A stretch of 61,180 nt of DNA from the NCBI GenBank assembly GCA_046048095.1, contig JBJOGS010000029.1, forward strand, positions 1 through 61,180, in the 5' to 3' direction. The position numbers were made by a program, and so were the translations under genes. The first letter of the stretch is position 1, and every line of letters begins with the position of its first letter. This stretch comes from UBA3478 sp046048095. GTDB lineage: Bacteria; Bacteroidota; Bacteroidia; Flavobacteriales; Flavobacteriaceae. Positions 17,517 to 26,874 of the stretch are shown here, piece after piece. A model generated the notes under the pieces. That model made no database searches and was not told where the DNA came from. It was given only the letters and a program-made list of their open reading frames with translations.

Positions 17517-18134
17517 CTAGCTAAATAAAGAGAGGTATAACGAGAAGAATACATAGAGCATACAAGCAGCGGCCGCGGCAAAACTAATCATCGCTGCTCT
17601 ATACCAAGCACGAGTCGATGCCCCCTCGGCATTGACTATCTCTGCAGCCTGGTCTTGCTTTTCAAACGCTGCCTCTGACGCTGCACTGGATACACGCTCT
17701 TTTGGCGCGTCAACCTCTTGTTTGATAACTACAGGCTTAATTACGGGCAGACCGAAACTTTCTCTTTGAATTTTTAATGCCTGCTCGGGTTTCAGTTCGA
17801 TGAGCCCTGTTATTTTTACGAAAGTCCCCAGGCCAGATACGACAACTTCTCTTCCTTGATTTAAGGTAGATTTCCACTCAAAGACAAGTTGGCTTAACGC
17901 TTCAACTACCTCTTCGAGCTCACGTTGTTCGCGGTCTGCGATATATTGTGCCAGAGCATAATCACTATAGGTCAGTAATGGGTTAAAACTAATTAACCTT
18001 CTCGGCGGAGTAAGTTCGCCATTTTCATTCACTTCTACTGGAAGTAGTTTGCCCGGCTGAAAGGCCCCAAACCCTGATAATATCACATAATTTCTATGCA
18101 CCAAGAGTTCTTGTATGTAAGGGGCCAAGGTCAT
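17517..18134 (-). CDS. HU-CCDC81 domain protein with C-terminal membrane anchor
   Basis: 205 aa from the ATG at 18134. The N-terminal ~130 residues (YIQELLVHRNYVILSGFGAF, then VVVSGLGTFVKI) look like the paired HU-type domains called HU-CCDC81, known in Bacteroidota envelope proteins, sometimes with a SPOR domain. A linker rich in Ala and Glu follows, then one transmembrane helix near the C-terminus (about 180-200). No SPOR domain is present. The longer frame start at 18194 was rejected because a -7-like TATTTTTA lies inside it. Confidence 0.7.
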   Translation of the reverse strand: MTLAPYIQELLVHRNYVILSGFGAFQPGKLLPVEVNENGELTPPRRLISFNPLLTYSDYALAQYIADREQRELEEVVEALSQLVFEWKSTLNQGREVVVSGLGTFVKITGLIELKPEQALKIQRESFGLPVIKPVVIKQEVDAPKERVSSAASEAAFEKQDQAAEIVNAEGASTRAWYRAAMISFAAAAACMLYVFFSLYLSLFS

Positions 18135-18204
18135 GAAGACAAATATCCTAAAAATAGGCTTAATCTTTGGCGTCTGCCTGCCCAAAGATTGCATTGAAGG
18201 CAGA

Positions 18205-18212
18205 TAGTTTTG
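18205..18212 (+). promoter_or_regulatory. -7 promoter element of dprA (predicted leaderless)
   Basis: TAGTTTTG, a full consensus match, five bases before the ATG at 18218. It also decides the dprA start, because the longer frame from 18167 would begin upstream of this promoter. Confidence 0.6.
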
Positions 18213-18217
18213 CCTCT

Positions 18218-19315
18218 ATGACCAACGCGGACAAAAAAGCACTTTATTTATTATCCCGCTGTGAGGGGATAGGGCCTATGGCTTTGAACCAGCTTCTAGA
18301 GCACCTTGAATGTTTTCATGACTTGTTAGAACTGAGCAGTGAACAGGTGCAACATAAATTAGGCAGGTCAATGGCGAAGCTGGCTCCGTTTTTTTCATTG
18401 AAATGGAGAGCCCAATGCCTCGCCGAGTTCGACCGATTGGCTACTCAGAATATTCGCGTGCTCTTTAAGGGAGACAACGGCTACCCCCCTCTTTTAGCCT
18501 CACTTAAAGACGCTCCTTTTGTACTGTATACTTCAGGTAAGCCGATTTCTTTTGATCGAAGGTTTTTGAGTATTGTGGGCACCAGAACTATGACCGCCTA
18601 TGGCAAGAGGGTTGTTGAGCAATTGCTCGCGGGCCTAGATCCGAATCAGGTGAGTATTGTGAGTGGGTTAGCCAAAGGAGTCGATGCGCATGCCCAATCT
18701 ACCGCGCTTGAAATGGGATTTGAAGTGCTTTCAGTGGTTGCCCATGGCCTAGATCGCACCTATCCAGTCGACCACCGAGCATTAAGGCAACACATCGAGC
18801 AACAGGGCGGTACAGTGAGTGAATTTTTTAACGGGGTACAACCATTGGCAGGTCATTTTATAGCCCGTAATCGCATTATCGCGGGTCTTTCTGAGGCGAC
18901 ACTGATTATTGAATCGGCCCAATCAGGGGGTAGTCTGACTACCGCACATTTTGCGCATGGCTATGAACGGATGCTCTTTGCGGTGCCGGGCAGATTAACT
19001 GACAATTTTAGTTCTGGCTGTAACCGTTTGATTGCAGATTTAAAGGCGCTTCCTTACTCTGGGCCTGAGACACTCATCGATGCGCTTTCTCTACAACAGA
19101 GCGCTGCAAAGAAAGGGAGAACCAGGGTACCTAAATTCAAAACACCTGGCGACGAGAAACTCTATAACCACCTGGTGAAACACGGGCGGGTCTACCCCAG
19201 CCAACTGTTGCGTGAATTAAAACTTGAAAAGCAGGTGATTTATAATGCCTTGCTTAATTTGACATTAGAGGGGGCCATCGTACACCACAAAGACAATTCT
19301 TATGAGGTGATTTAA
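18218..19315 (+). CDS. dprA: DNA-processing protein DprA
   Basis: 365 aa. N-terminal helix-hairpin-helix-like segment (CEGIGPMALNQLLEHL), Rossmann-like DprA domain with FLSIVGTRTMTAYGKRV, SGLAKGVDAHAQSTAL and GGSLTTAHFAHGYERMLFAVPG, and a C-terminal winged helix (about 305-365). DprA loads RecA on incoming single-stranded DNA during transformation. The start at 18218 is set by the promoter position. Its stop shares TTAA with the convergent trpS stop. Confidence 0.93.
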   Translation: MTNADKKALYLLSRCEGIGPMALNQLLEHLECFHDLLELSSEQVQHKLGRSMAKLAPFFSLKWRAQCLAEFDRLATQNIRVLFKGDNGYPPLLASLKDAPFVLYTSGKPISFDRRFLSIVGTRTMTAYGKRVVEQLLAGLDPNQVSIVSGLAKGVDAHAQSTALEMGFEVLSVVAHGLDRTYPVDHRALRQHIEQQGGTVSEFFNGVQPLAGHFIARNRIIAGLSEATLIIESAQSGGSLTTAHFAHGYERMLFAVPGRLTDNFSSGCNRLIADLKALPYSGPETLIDALSLQQSAAKKGRTRVPKFKTPGDEKLYNHLVKHGRVYPSQLLRELKLEKQVIYNALLNLTLEGAIVHHKDNSYEVI

Positions 19316-20286
19316 GCGCGTAATCCAAGGGTAGTGCGCACTCGATGCAATACTTCTGAAGCCTTCTCTCTCGCTTTCTGGGCGCCTACAAGTAGCTGAG
19401 TTTCTAGCTCATCAGGGTGTTGCATGAGGTAGTCGAACTGTGCTCTTGGTGAGCGATAGGTTTCTAAGATGAGTTCTAAAAGTGCATTTTTGGCATGGCC
19501 ATATCCGTAGTTGCCAGCGAGATAATGTGCGCTCATCTCTTCGATTTTCTCTTGCGAGGCGATAAGTTTATAAAGAGCAAAAGTCGCATCAGTCAATGGA
19601 TCTTTGGGCTCTTCAAGGCTTTTACTGTCGCTGAGTATACCCATAATTTGTTTTTTCAGGGTTTTCTCATCTGCAAAAACGTTAATCGTATTGTTTTTGC
19701 TTTTACTCATTTTGTGTCCGTCCGTTCCGGTGACATACATGGTTTGCTCATTAAGCCGTGCCTCAGGAAGCACAAAGATTTCACCATAGACAGCATGAAA
19801 GCGTTGCGCAACATCTCTAGCCATCTCAATGTGCTGTAGCTGGTCTTTTCCTACCGGCACCACCTCGGCGTCATAAAGTAAAATATCAGCTGCCATGAGC
19901 ATAGGGTAAGTGAATAGCCCTGCATTGACATCTTCAAGACGATCCGCTTTATCCTTGAACGAGTGCGCTAGCGTAAGTCGTTGATAAGGAAAGAGGCAGT
20001 TTAAGTACCAGGCGAGTTCAGTGACTTCGGGCACATCGCTTTGGCGATAAAAGACAGTTTTATCAATATCGAGTCCAAACGCTAACCATGCAGCTGCCGT
20101 TGCCTTGGTATTTTCTTTTAATTGTTGTGCGTCCTTAATTTGGGTAAGCGAGTGCAAATCGGCGATGAAAAGGTAAGAGGCCTCTAATTGAATGTTAGCC
20201 ATTTGGATGGCCGGAATGATTGCGCCTAAAATATTTCCTAAATGCGGAACCCCTGTACTTTGAATGCCCGTTAGAATCCTAGCCAT
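19312..20286 (-). CDS. trpS: Tryptophanyl-tRNA synthetase
   Basis: 324 aa, class I. The HIGH motif appears as PHLGN (14-18) and the KMSKS motif is intact in GTDGHKMSKSKNN. QLQHIEMARDVA and the DILLYDAEVVPVGKDQ strand are typical of TrpS. It charges tRNA-Trp. No T-box or leader peptide is visible in the 57-nt upstream gap, which it shares with the divergent plsC. Confidence 0.97.
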   Translation of the reverse strand: MARILTGIQSTGVPHLGNILGAIIPAIQMANIQLEASYLFIADLHSLTQIKDAQQLKENTKATAAAWLAFGLDIDKTVFYRQSDVPEVTELAWYLNCLFPYQRLTLAHSFKDKADRLEDVNAGLFTYPMLMAADILLYDAEVVPVGKDQLQHIEMARDVAQRFHAVYGEIFVLPEARLNEQTMYVTGTDGHKMSKSKNNTINVFADEKTLKKQIMGILSDSKSLEEPKDPLTDATFALYKLIASQEKIEEMSAHYLAGNYGYGHAKNALLELILETYRSPRAQFDYLMQHPDELETQLLVGAQKAREKASEVLHRVRTTLGLRA

Positions 20287-20329
20287 GCCATTTTATTTGC
20301 GTACATAGATACGAAAAATTAAAAAGTTA

Positions 20330-20337
20330 TACTTTCG
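20330..20337 (+). promoter_or_regulatory. -7-like promoter element of plsC (predicted leaderless)
   Basis: TACTTTCG, one mismatch to TAnnTTTG, six bases before the GTG start at 20344. Same arrangement as at patatin, porW, dprA and the enoyl-CoA hydratase gene. Confidence 0.4.
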
Positions 20338-20343
20338 AATCCC

Positions 20344-21087
20344 GTGATTCAGTTGCTCAGAAACCTCGGATATTTAGCCTACAAAGGATGGTTTTATCTA
20401 GTGACCGCTATCCCTGTATTCATTTGTGCTCCCATTTTGTTCATTGGAGTGCTTTCTGAGCGCACCTACCCAATTCTTTATTGGGTGGCACGGTCGATCT
20501 GGGCGCCTTTTATTTTGTTTATGATGGGCACTCCGATACGAAGGGTCGAAGATTCTTTGTCACTACCTTCTGCCCCATTTATTGTGATAGCCAATCATAC
20601 TAGTATGCTCGACATTATGCTCTTGCTTCGTATTTGTAGGCGCCCCGTGGTTTTCGTCGGAAAAGAAGAACTCGGGCGCATCTGGCTTTTCGGGTTTTTT
20701 TACAAACGGGCCGCTATATTGGTGAATCGCTCGAACAAAGCAAGCCGTAAACGAGTGTATGAAAGTGTTCGCAGAAAGTTGCACTACAAAAGGTCGATTG
20801 CCATTTACCCTGAAGGGGGGGTACCTCATGTCTCGGTAGATCTAGACCGGTTTAAAGACGGGGCCTTTTCTATGGCTATTGAACACGAACTGCCTTTGGT
20901 GCCCATTGTTAATTTCGATTGTAAAAAGAGGCTGAATTGGGAGCTTTTCGAAGGGGGTCCTGGGATACTTCGCTATAAAATTTTAGATACCATACCGGCG
21001 AACACCTTCAAAGAGGGTCAGGTTGAGGACTTCAAACAGCACGTGCGCCACCTGATGCTTGAAGCCCTTAAAGCCGACACGCTGTAA
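20344..21087 (+). CDS. plsC: 1-acyl-sn-glycerol-3-phosphate acyltransferase
   Basis: 247 aa, GTG start. Acyltransferase motif I NHTSMLD (84-90, His85 and Asp90 catalytic), motif III as YPEGG (155-159) and an N-terminal hydrophobic region anchoring it to the inner membrane. It converts lysophosphatidic acid to phosphatidic acid in phospholipid synthesis. No ATG occurs near the 5' end, so the GTG is the most likely start. Ends 1 nt from the convergent recA stop. Confidence 0.88.
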   Translation: MIQLLRNLGYLAYKGWFYLVTAIPVFICAPILFIGVLSERTYPILYWVARSIWAPFILFMMGTPIRRVEDSLSLPSAPFIVIANHTSMLDIMLLLRICRRPVVFVGKEELGRIWLFGFFYKRAAILVNRSNKASRKRVYESVRRKLHYKRSIAIYPEGGVPHVSVDLDRFKDGAFSMAIEHELPLVPIVNFDCKKRLNWELFEGGPGILRYKILDTIPANTFKEGQVEDFKQHVRHLMLEALKADTL

Positions 21088-21088
21088 T

Positions 21089-22096
21089 CTATGCGTTAAG
21101 CAGTTTTAGCGCTTCATAGATTTTTTGCTCGATTTCTTCAGCGAGCTCAGGATTGTCTACCAACAGGGCTTTCACTGCATCGCGCCCTTGGCCTAGTTTT
21201 GTATCGTCATAGCTGAACCACGATCCGCTCTTCTTGATGATCTCATAATCGACCCCGAGGTCAATGATTTCGCCGAGGCGCGAAACACCTTCGCCATACA
21301 TAATATCAAACTCAGCGGTTCTAAAAGGCGGGGCCACTTTGTTTTTCACCACTTTCACCTTGGTGCGGTTTCCTTGAACGTTTCCGTCGCCGTCTTTGAT
21401 TTGAGTAGAACGTCTAATGTCAAGGCGCACTGAAGCATAGAACTTTAGGGCATTTCCTCCGGTAGTTGTTTCAGGGTTTCCGAACATTACGCCGATTTTC
21501 TCGCGCAACTGGTTAATGAAGATGACCGTGCAGTTGGTTTTGCTAATCGTCGAGGTCAGCTTTCTGAGCGCCTGAGACATCAAACGCGCGTGAAGACCCA
21601 TTTTTGAATCACCCATTTCGCCCTCAATCTCGCTCTTTGGAGTAAGTGCAGCCACCGAATCTACGACTACGATATCTATCGCCCCCGAACGAATGAGGTT
21701 GTCAGCAATTTCTAATGCTTGCTCTCCGTGGTCAGGCTGAGAAATGATGAGGTTGTCAATGTCTACCCCTAGTTTCGCGGCATAAAAGCGATCAAAGGCG
21801 TGCTCAGCATCGATAAAGGCGGCAATGCCTCCGGCACGCTGAGCTTCTGCAATAGCGTGAAGCGTTAAGGTTGTTTTACCCGAAGACTCAGGGCCGTAGA
21901 TTTCTATAATTCTACCCTTTGGATATCCTTGTACTCCGAGCGCAGCATTGAGACCGATAGACCCTGAAGAGATGACCTCAACGTCTTGAACAATGGTGTC
22001 GCCCATTTTCATTACCGCACCTTTGCCATAGGTTTTGTCTAATTTGTCTAGAGTTAGCTGTAACGCTTTTAATTTCGCCTCTTGTTCTTTGCTCAT
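21089..22096 (-). CDS. recA: Recombinase RecA
   Basis: 335 aa from the ATG at 22096 (MSKEQEAKLKALQLTLDKL). Walker A GPESSGKTT, the ATP-binding core with YASVRLDIRRSTQIKDG, and the NQLREKIGVMFGNPETTTGG loop 2 region are intact. It forms the strand-exchange filament. The frame opens earlier (22147), but a -7 element TAATTTTG lies within that extension and RecA homologues begin near the chosen Met. The first 25 residues are followed by KTYGKGAVMKMGD as usual. Confidence 0.97.
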   Translation of the reverse strand: MSKEQEAKLKALQLTLDKLDKTYGKGAVMKMGDTIVQDVEVISSGSIGLNAALGVQGYPKGRIIEIYGPESSGKTTLTLHAIAEAQRAGGIAAFIDAEHAFDRFYAAKLGVDIDNLIISQPDHGEQALEIADNLIRSGAIDIVVVDSVAALTPKSEIEGEMGDSKMGLHARLMSQALRKLTSTISKTNCTVIFINQLREKIGVMFGNPETTTGGNALKFYASVRLDIRRSTQIKDGDGNVQGNRTKVKVVKNKVAPPFRTAEFDIMYGEGVSRLGEIIDLGVDYEIIKKSGSWFSYDDTKLGQGRDAVKALLVDNPELAEEIEQKIYEALKLLNA

Positions 22097-22120
22097 TGCC
22101 TTAAATTTTTTGGTAGAAAT

Positions 22121-22128
22121 CAAAATTA
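22121..22128 (-). promoter_or_regulatory. -7 promoter element of recA
   Basis: Minus-strand TAATTTTG, a full consensus match, 24 nt before the RecA ATG at 22096. It supports the short start. I see no clear LexA-type palindrome nearby. Confidence 0.55.
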
Positions 22129-22229
22129 ACGGTTTATGCTGCATCAAAGTTGCAGCCGGATTAAATTGTTGAAAAAATGTACTTTTACCGCTGATTTTGA
22201 TTCTTTTAACTTAAAACGATTGGTATAGC

Positions 22230-23273
22230 ATGCAACTGTACAATACGCTAAGTGCAAAAGAACGAGCTGAACTCATCGAGAGTGCCGGGGTTGACCGGTT
22301 GACGATCTCGTTCTATACCTATGCACACCTGAAAAACCCTGAACTGGTTAGAAATCATTTGTTTATTGCCTGGAACGAGCTAGACGTTTTAGGACGCATT
22401 TATATTGCCACTGAAGGGGTAAATGCCCAGCTTTCGGTGCCAGCCCCTAACTTTGAGCGCTTCAAGAACCATCTAGACAGTATAACTTTTTTAAACGGCA
22501 TCCGCCTGAACATTGCAATTGAGCAAGATAACATGTCGTTTTTAAAGCTAAAGGTGAAGGTGCGCAAAAAAATTGTTGCTGACGGACTCGATGATAATGC
22601 TTTTGACGTGACCAATAAAGGGGTGCATGTCGATGCAGAACAGTTCAATGCCTTGATTGAAGACCCCGAGACGGTATTGGTGGATATGCGCAACCACTAT
22701 GAAAGCGAGATAGGTCATTTTAAGAACGCCGTATGCCCTGACGTCGACACCTTTAGAGATTCTCTTGATCTTATTGAAGAACAGCTCAAAGATCACAAAG
22801 AAGACAAGAAATTAGTGATGTATTGCACCGGCGGAATTCGATGTGAAAAAGCCAGCGCCTACTATAAACACAAGGGGTTTAAGCAAGTCTATCAGCTTGA
22901 AGGAGGCATCATTGAATACACCCGTCAGGTCAGAGCAAAGGGTCTAGAAAATAAGTTTTTAGGAAAAAACTTTGTGTTTGACGAGCGCCGCTCAGAACGC
23001 ATCTCAGATGATGTAATTGCGGTTTGCCACCAATGCGGATCGGCGTGCGACACTCACACCAATTGCGCGAATGAAGGCTGTCACCTACTGTTCATTCAGT
23101 GTGAAGAATGTGCTGCCCAAATGCAGCATTGCTGTAGTGACGAGTGCAAAGAAATTATTGCACTACCGTATGACGAGCAGAAGAAATTGCGCAAAGGAAA
23201 AACGGTGAGCAACAAGATCTTTAAGAAAGGTCGTTCTGAGAAATTGAAGTACAAATCTGGTTGTGTGCACTAA
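22230..23273 (+). CDS. trhO: tRNA uridine(34) hydroxylase (rhodanese-family)
   Basis: 347 aa. N-terminal acylphosphatase-like region with FYTYAHLKNPE, then a rhodanese domain whose active loop is MYCTGGIRCEKAS (catalytic Cys199). The C-terminal part has a cysteine-rich segment (CHQCGSACDTHTNCANEGC). TrhO/YceA makes 5-hydroxyuridine at wobble position 34 with O2. A half-site of the dispersed palindrome (CGATTGGTAT) lies just before the start. Divergent from recA. Confidence 0.92.
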   Translation: MQLYNTLSAKERAELIESAGVDRLTISFYTYAHLKNPELVRNHLFIAWNELDVLGRIYIATEGVNAQLSVPAPNFERFKNHLDSITFLNGIRLNIAIEQDNMSFLKLKVKVRKKIVADGLDDNAFDVTNKGVHVDAEQFNALIEDPETVLVDMRNHYESEIGHFKNAVCPDVDTFRDSLDLIEEQLKDHKEDKKLVMYCTGGIRCEKASAYYKHKGFKQVYQLEGGIIEYTRQVRAKGLENKFLGKNFVFDERRSERISDDVIAVCHQCGSACDTHTNCANEGCHLLFIQCEECAAQMQHCCSDECKEIIALPYDEQKKLRKGKTVSNKIFKKGRSEKLKYKSGCVH

Positions 23274-23309
23274 GCCTTTGTTGTAATTTTAACATCTACC
23301 CAGAGAACT

Positions 23310-24515
23310 ATGGCGTGTGCTTCGTGTGCTTCAGGAAAAGACGGAAAGGTAAGGGGCTGTAAGAATAACGGCACTTGTGGCTCAGACGGATGCAACAAGC
23401 TCACTGTCTTTGACTGGCTCGAAAATATGGCGCTTCCCAATGGCGCAACGCCTTACTATTACGTTGAGGTTCGATTTAAAAACAGCCGCAAAGAATTTTT
23501 TCACAATGCCGATAAGCTGCCCCTACTTATGGGCGACGTAGTCGCTGTACAAGCGGCTTCAGGTCATGACGTGGGCATCGTTACCCTCACAGGCGAACTT
23601 GTCAAGGTACAGATGAAACGCAAAGGCGTAACGGTAGATGAGACCCAGCAGCTGAAAATCTATCGAAAAGCCACTCAAAAGGACATTGACATCTGGCATG
23701 AGGCGCGTTCTAGAGAAGCTGAAATTCAGAAGAGAGCCCGAGAAATTGCCATTTCTCTTCAGCTAGAGATGAAGATAAGCGACGTTGAGCTGCAGGGGGA
23801 CGGATCCAAAGCCACCTTTTATTATACCGCAGAGTCAAGGGTTGATTTTAGACAGTTGATAAAAGACATGGCCCGGGCGTTTAATCTGCGCATTGAAATG
23901 CGTCAGATTGGTTACCGCCAAGAAGCTCAAAGACTAGGCGGAATTGGTTCGTGCGGACGTGAATTGTGCTGCTCTACCTGGCTTTCAGATTTCAGAGCAG
24001 TTAGCACCGCATCTGCGCGCTATCAGCAATTAGCACTGAATCCTCAAAAATTGGCAGGCCAATGCGGAAAGCTCAAATGCTGTTTGAATTTTGAGCTTGA
24101 CACGTATCTCGACGCACTGAAAGACTTCCCACCGACAGATAGTCGCCTGCAAACCGAAAAAGGCACAGCTTTTTGTCAAAAGGTAGACATCTTCAAAGGC
24201 CTGTTGTGGTTCACCTATAAGAACGACGCGACCAACTGGCATGCTCTTCACAAAGATCAAGTCATCGAAATTTTAGAGCTGAATAAAAAGGGTAAAAAAA
24301 TCGATGCATTAGAGGGGTACAGCAGTGCGTTTTTGAATTCTGATGACACGAAAGGCGAAATGGTAGAGCTCGCCCCAGTTGAAGATAGCTTGACGCGATT
24401 TGACCGTCCAAAAAGAAATAAAAGTCGGCGTAAGAAGGGCTCTAGACGTCCTCAAGAACAACAAGATAAAATTCAGGGTCAACGTCCTCGATCTGATAAG
24501 CCGAAGCGGTCTTAA
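23310..24515 (+). CDS. ricT: PSP1-domain protein (RicT/YaaT-like)
   Basis: 401 aa. The Cys-rich start (CASCASGKDGKVRGC) precedes the PSP1 core: VDFRQLIKDMARAF, RIEMRQIG, IGSCGRELCCSTWL and GKLKCCLNFE. The Lys/Arg-rich tail (about 365-401) is likely disordered. In Bacillus RicT (YaaT) helps RNase Y-dependent RNA maturation; in Bacteroidota its job is not established. In gliding flavobacteria gldH usually lies between this gene and PBP1A; here the gap is 56 nt and empty. Confidence 0.88.
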   Translation: MACASCASGKDGKVRGCKNNGTCGSDGCNKLTVFDWLENMALPNGATPYYYVEVRFKNSRKEFFHNADKLPLLMGDVVAVQAASGHDVGIVTLTGELVKVQMKRKGVTVDETQQLKIYRKATQKDIDIWHEARSREAEIQKRAREIAISLQLEMKISDVELQGDGSKATFYYTAESRVDFRQLIKDMARAFNLRIEMRQIGYRQEAQRLGGIGSCGRELCCSTWLSDFRAVSTASARYQQLALNPQKLAGQCGKLKCCLNFELDTYLDALKDFPPTDSRLQTEKGTAFCQKVDIFKGLLWFTYKNDATNWHALHKDQVIEILELNKKGKKIDALEGYSSAFLNSDDTKGEMVELAPVEDSLTRFDRPKRNKSRRKKGSRRPQEQQDKIQGQRPRSDKPKRS

Positions 24516-24571
24516 CGTTTTTTGTGACGCATGCTCGGCAGAAGCACTGTATTTTTACCTAAAATCTATTC

Positions 24572-26872
24572 ATGTACAAGCGATTAGTAATACTTTTCTG
24601 GATTGTATTTGTCTCTGGAGTGGTCGCCGTAGGGATCATTTTCAGAACGGCTGCTACGGGTGGATTTGGCCCCATGCCGACCTTTGATCAGCTTGAAAAT
24701 CCGCAGACTAATTTCGCGACCCACATTTATGCTGCTGATTCAGTGCTCTTGGGTAAATTTTATTTGGGAGACAATCGCACCCCTACCGATTTCAATCAGT
24801 TTCCTAGTTCACTAGTGAATGCCCTTATAGCGACTGAGGATGTTCGTTTCTATGAGCACTCGGGTATTGATTTTAGAGGGTTTTTTAGAGCGGTGGTGTT
24901 TTTAGGTAGCCGTGGAGGGGCGTCTACGATAACTCAACAGCTTTCAAGGCAGTTGTTTGTTGGCGTGAGGTCAAGAAATCTTAAAGAAGCGCTGCAGCAG
25001 AAAATTAAAGAGTGGGTGATTGCCGTAGAACTGGAGCGCAATTATACCAAAGAAGAGATCTTAGAGATGTATCTCAATAATTACGATTGGGGATACTTGG
25101 CGGATGGCATCGAGAATGCGGCCCATATTTATTTCAACAAGCCACCTCAAGAACTCGCTGTTAAAGAAAGCGCGATGCTGGTTGGGATGCTTCAGAATTC
25201 GTCGTTATTTAATCCGATCCGACGCCCTGAAATGGTACTTCGAAGAAGAAATATTGTTCTTGACCAAATGGCCAAGTACGATTTCTTAGAGGCGCAGGTG
25301 GCTGATTCGTTAAAGTCTACCCCGTTAGACGTAGATTTCAACCCTGAAAATTCGCATAACGAGGGATTGGCGACCTATTTTCGAATGCATCTTCAATCAT
25401 GGCTTAAAGAATGGGCCGCAAACCACCCGCGTGCAAATGGTGAAATCTATGACATTTATAAAGATGGTTTAAGGGTGTATACCACCATTGATTCGAAGCT
25501 TCAAGCGAATGCCGAACTTGCCAGCACGACTCACCTTAAGAATTTACAGCGCGCCTTTTTTAAGCAAAGCGCAAAAGACACCTCTGCTACTGCCCCTTTT
25601 ATTGAGGTCGAGAAGAAGCAGGCACAAACTATTGTAGAACAGGCGATGCGCCGCAGTGAGCGATGGAGAGTGATGCGCGCTGAAGGAAAATCAGACACAT
25701 TGATTAAGGCGAGCTTTTATGTTCCTACTGAAATGCGGGTCTTTGATTGGGAGCATGAAAGTCTCGAGCGGGATACGGTGATGACTCCTTACGATTCGAT
25801 TCTATACTACAAAAAGCATTTGAGAACGGCCATGATGAGTATAGAGCCTCAAACGGGCCATATAAAGGCTTGGGTCGGAGGCGCCAATTACAAACATTTT
25901 CAATACGACAACGTCATTCAAGGCGCACGTCAAGTAGGATCGACTTTTAAGCCGTTTGTGTATGCTGCCGTCATCGATCAATTGCGCTTGTCACCTTGCG
26001 ATCGCTTGCCCGATGTACCCTATTGTGTTGCGGCCATGCGCCATGGAAACAACGAGTCTTGGTGTCCTAAAAATTCGGGCGGAAAGTATTCAGGAAAAAA
26101 CATCTCCCTTAAAAACGCGCTAGCCAATAGTGTGAACACGGTAACTGCTCAGCTTATCGACAAGGTCGGCCCTCAGGCCGTTTCTACTCTTGTTCAGCGA
26201 TTAGGTGTGCGCAATGAAGTGCCGGCGGTGCCAGCAATTGCTTTGGGGTCCACTGAAATAAAAGTTTTTGACTTGGTGGCCGCTTACAGCGCATTTGCTA
26301 ATCAAGGGGTATATGTGACGCCCACTTTTATCACGCGTATTGAAGACCGAACCGGCTCAGTAATTTACAGGGCGGCTCCTGAAACACACGATGTATTTAA
26401 CAAAGAGATTGCCTATGCCATGATTAGCTTGCTCAAAGGGGTGACTGAGTCGGGGTCAGGGGTGCGACTGCGCCACAATTGGATGCAAGATAATCCGATG
26501 TACCAGGAAGTGGTGACGGGGTATCCGTATGAGTTTACAAACCCAATTGCTGGAAAAACAGGGACTACTCAGAACCAATCCGACGGATGGTTCATGGGCA
26601 TGGTTCCTAATCTGGTTACCGGTGTTTGGGTAGGTGCAGAAGACCGATCGGTACATTTTGACAACATTACATACGGACAAGGAGCGACTATGGCCTTGCC
26701 AATATGGGCAAACTACATGAAAAAGAACTATAAGGATGCCCTCGGAATCAGTCAAGATGACTTTGAAAGGCCCGAGTATATGCCCTTTAATCTCAATTGT
26801 ACTGAATCGGATGAAGTGCTCAACGAGATCGACCTCGAAGAAGAGGCCGACCTCGAAGAGTTTGACTTTTAG
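24572..26872 (+). CDS. mrcA: Penicillin-binding protein 1A (bifunctional transglycosylase/transpeptidase)
   Basis: 766 aa. One N-terminal membrane helix (about 5-25), GT51 transglycosylase domain with the catalytic Glu89 in ATEDVRFYEHSG and GGASTITQQLSRQLF, then a penicillin-binding transpeptidase domain with GSTFKPF (Ser457, Lys460), a SVN motif and GKTGTT. The acidic tail is EEEADLEEFDF. It polymerises and cross-links peptidoglycan. A -7-like TATTTTTA lies 14 nt before the ATG. Confidence 0.95.
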   Translation: MYKRLVILFWIVFVSGVVAVGIIFRTAATGGFGPMPTFDQLENPQTNFATHIYAADSVLLGKFYLGDNRTPTDFNQFPSSLVNALIATEDVRFYEHSGIDFRGFFRAVVFLGSRGGASTITQQLSRQLFVGVRSRNLKEALQQKIKEWVIAVELERNYTKEEILEMYLNNYDWGYLADGIENAAHIYFNKPPQELAVKESAMLVGMLQNSSLFNPIRRPEMVLRRRNIVLDQMAKYDFLEAQVADSLKSTPLDVDFNPENSHNEGLATYFRMHLQSWLKEWAANHPRANGEIYDIYKDGLRVYTTIDSKLQANAELASTTHLKNLQRAFFKQSAKDTSATAPFIEVEKKQAQTIVEQAMRRSERWRVMRAEGKSDTLIKASFYVPTEMRVFDWEHESLERDTVMTPYDSILYYKKHLRTAMMSIEPQTGHIKAWVGGANYKHFQYDNVIQGARQVGSTFKPFVYAAVIDQLRLSPCDRLPDVPYCVAAMRHGNNESWCPKNSGGKYSGKNISLKNALANSVNTVTAQLIDKVGPQAVSTLVQRLGVRNEVPAVPAIALGSTEIKVFDLVAAYSAFANQGVYVTPTFITRIEDRTGSVIYRAAPETHDVFNKEIAYAMISLLKGVTESGSGVRLRHNWMQDNPMYQEVVTGYPYEFTNPIAGKTGTTQNQSDGWFMGMVPNLVTGVWVGAEDRSVHFDNITYGQGATMALPIWANYMKKNYKDALGISQDDFERPEYMPFNLNCTESDEVLNEIDLEEEADLEEFDF

Positions 26873-26874
26873 AA

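Noticed and set aside
18167..18217. Longer DprA N-terminus from 18167
   Set aside because: A full -7 element lies inside this extension just before the ATG at 18218, and the extra residues do not look like DprA.
22097..22147. Longer RecA N-terminus from 22147
   Set aside because: It contains the -7 element TAATTTTG, and RecA proteins begin near the Met at 22096.
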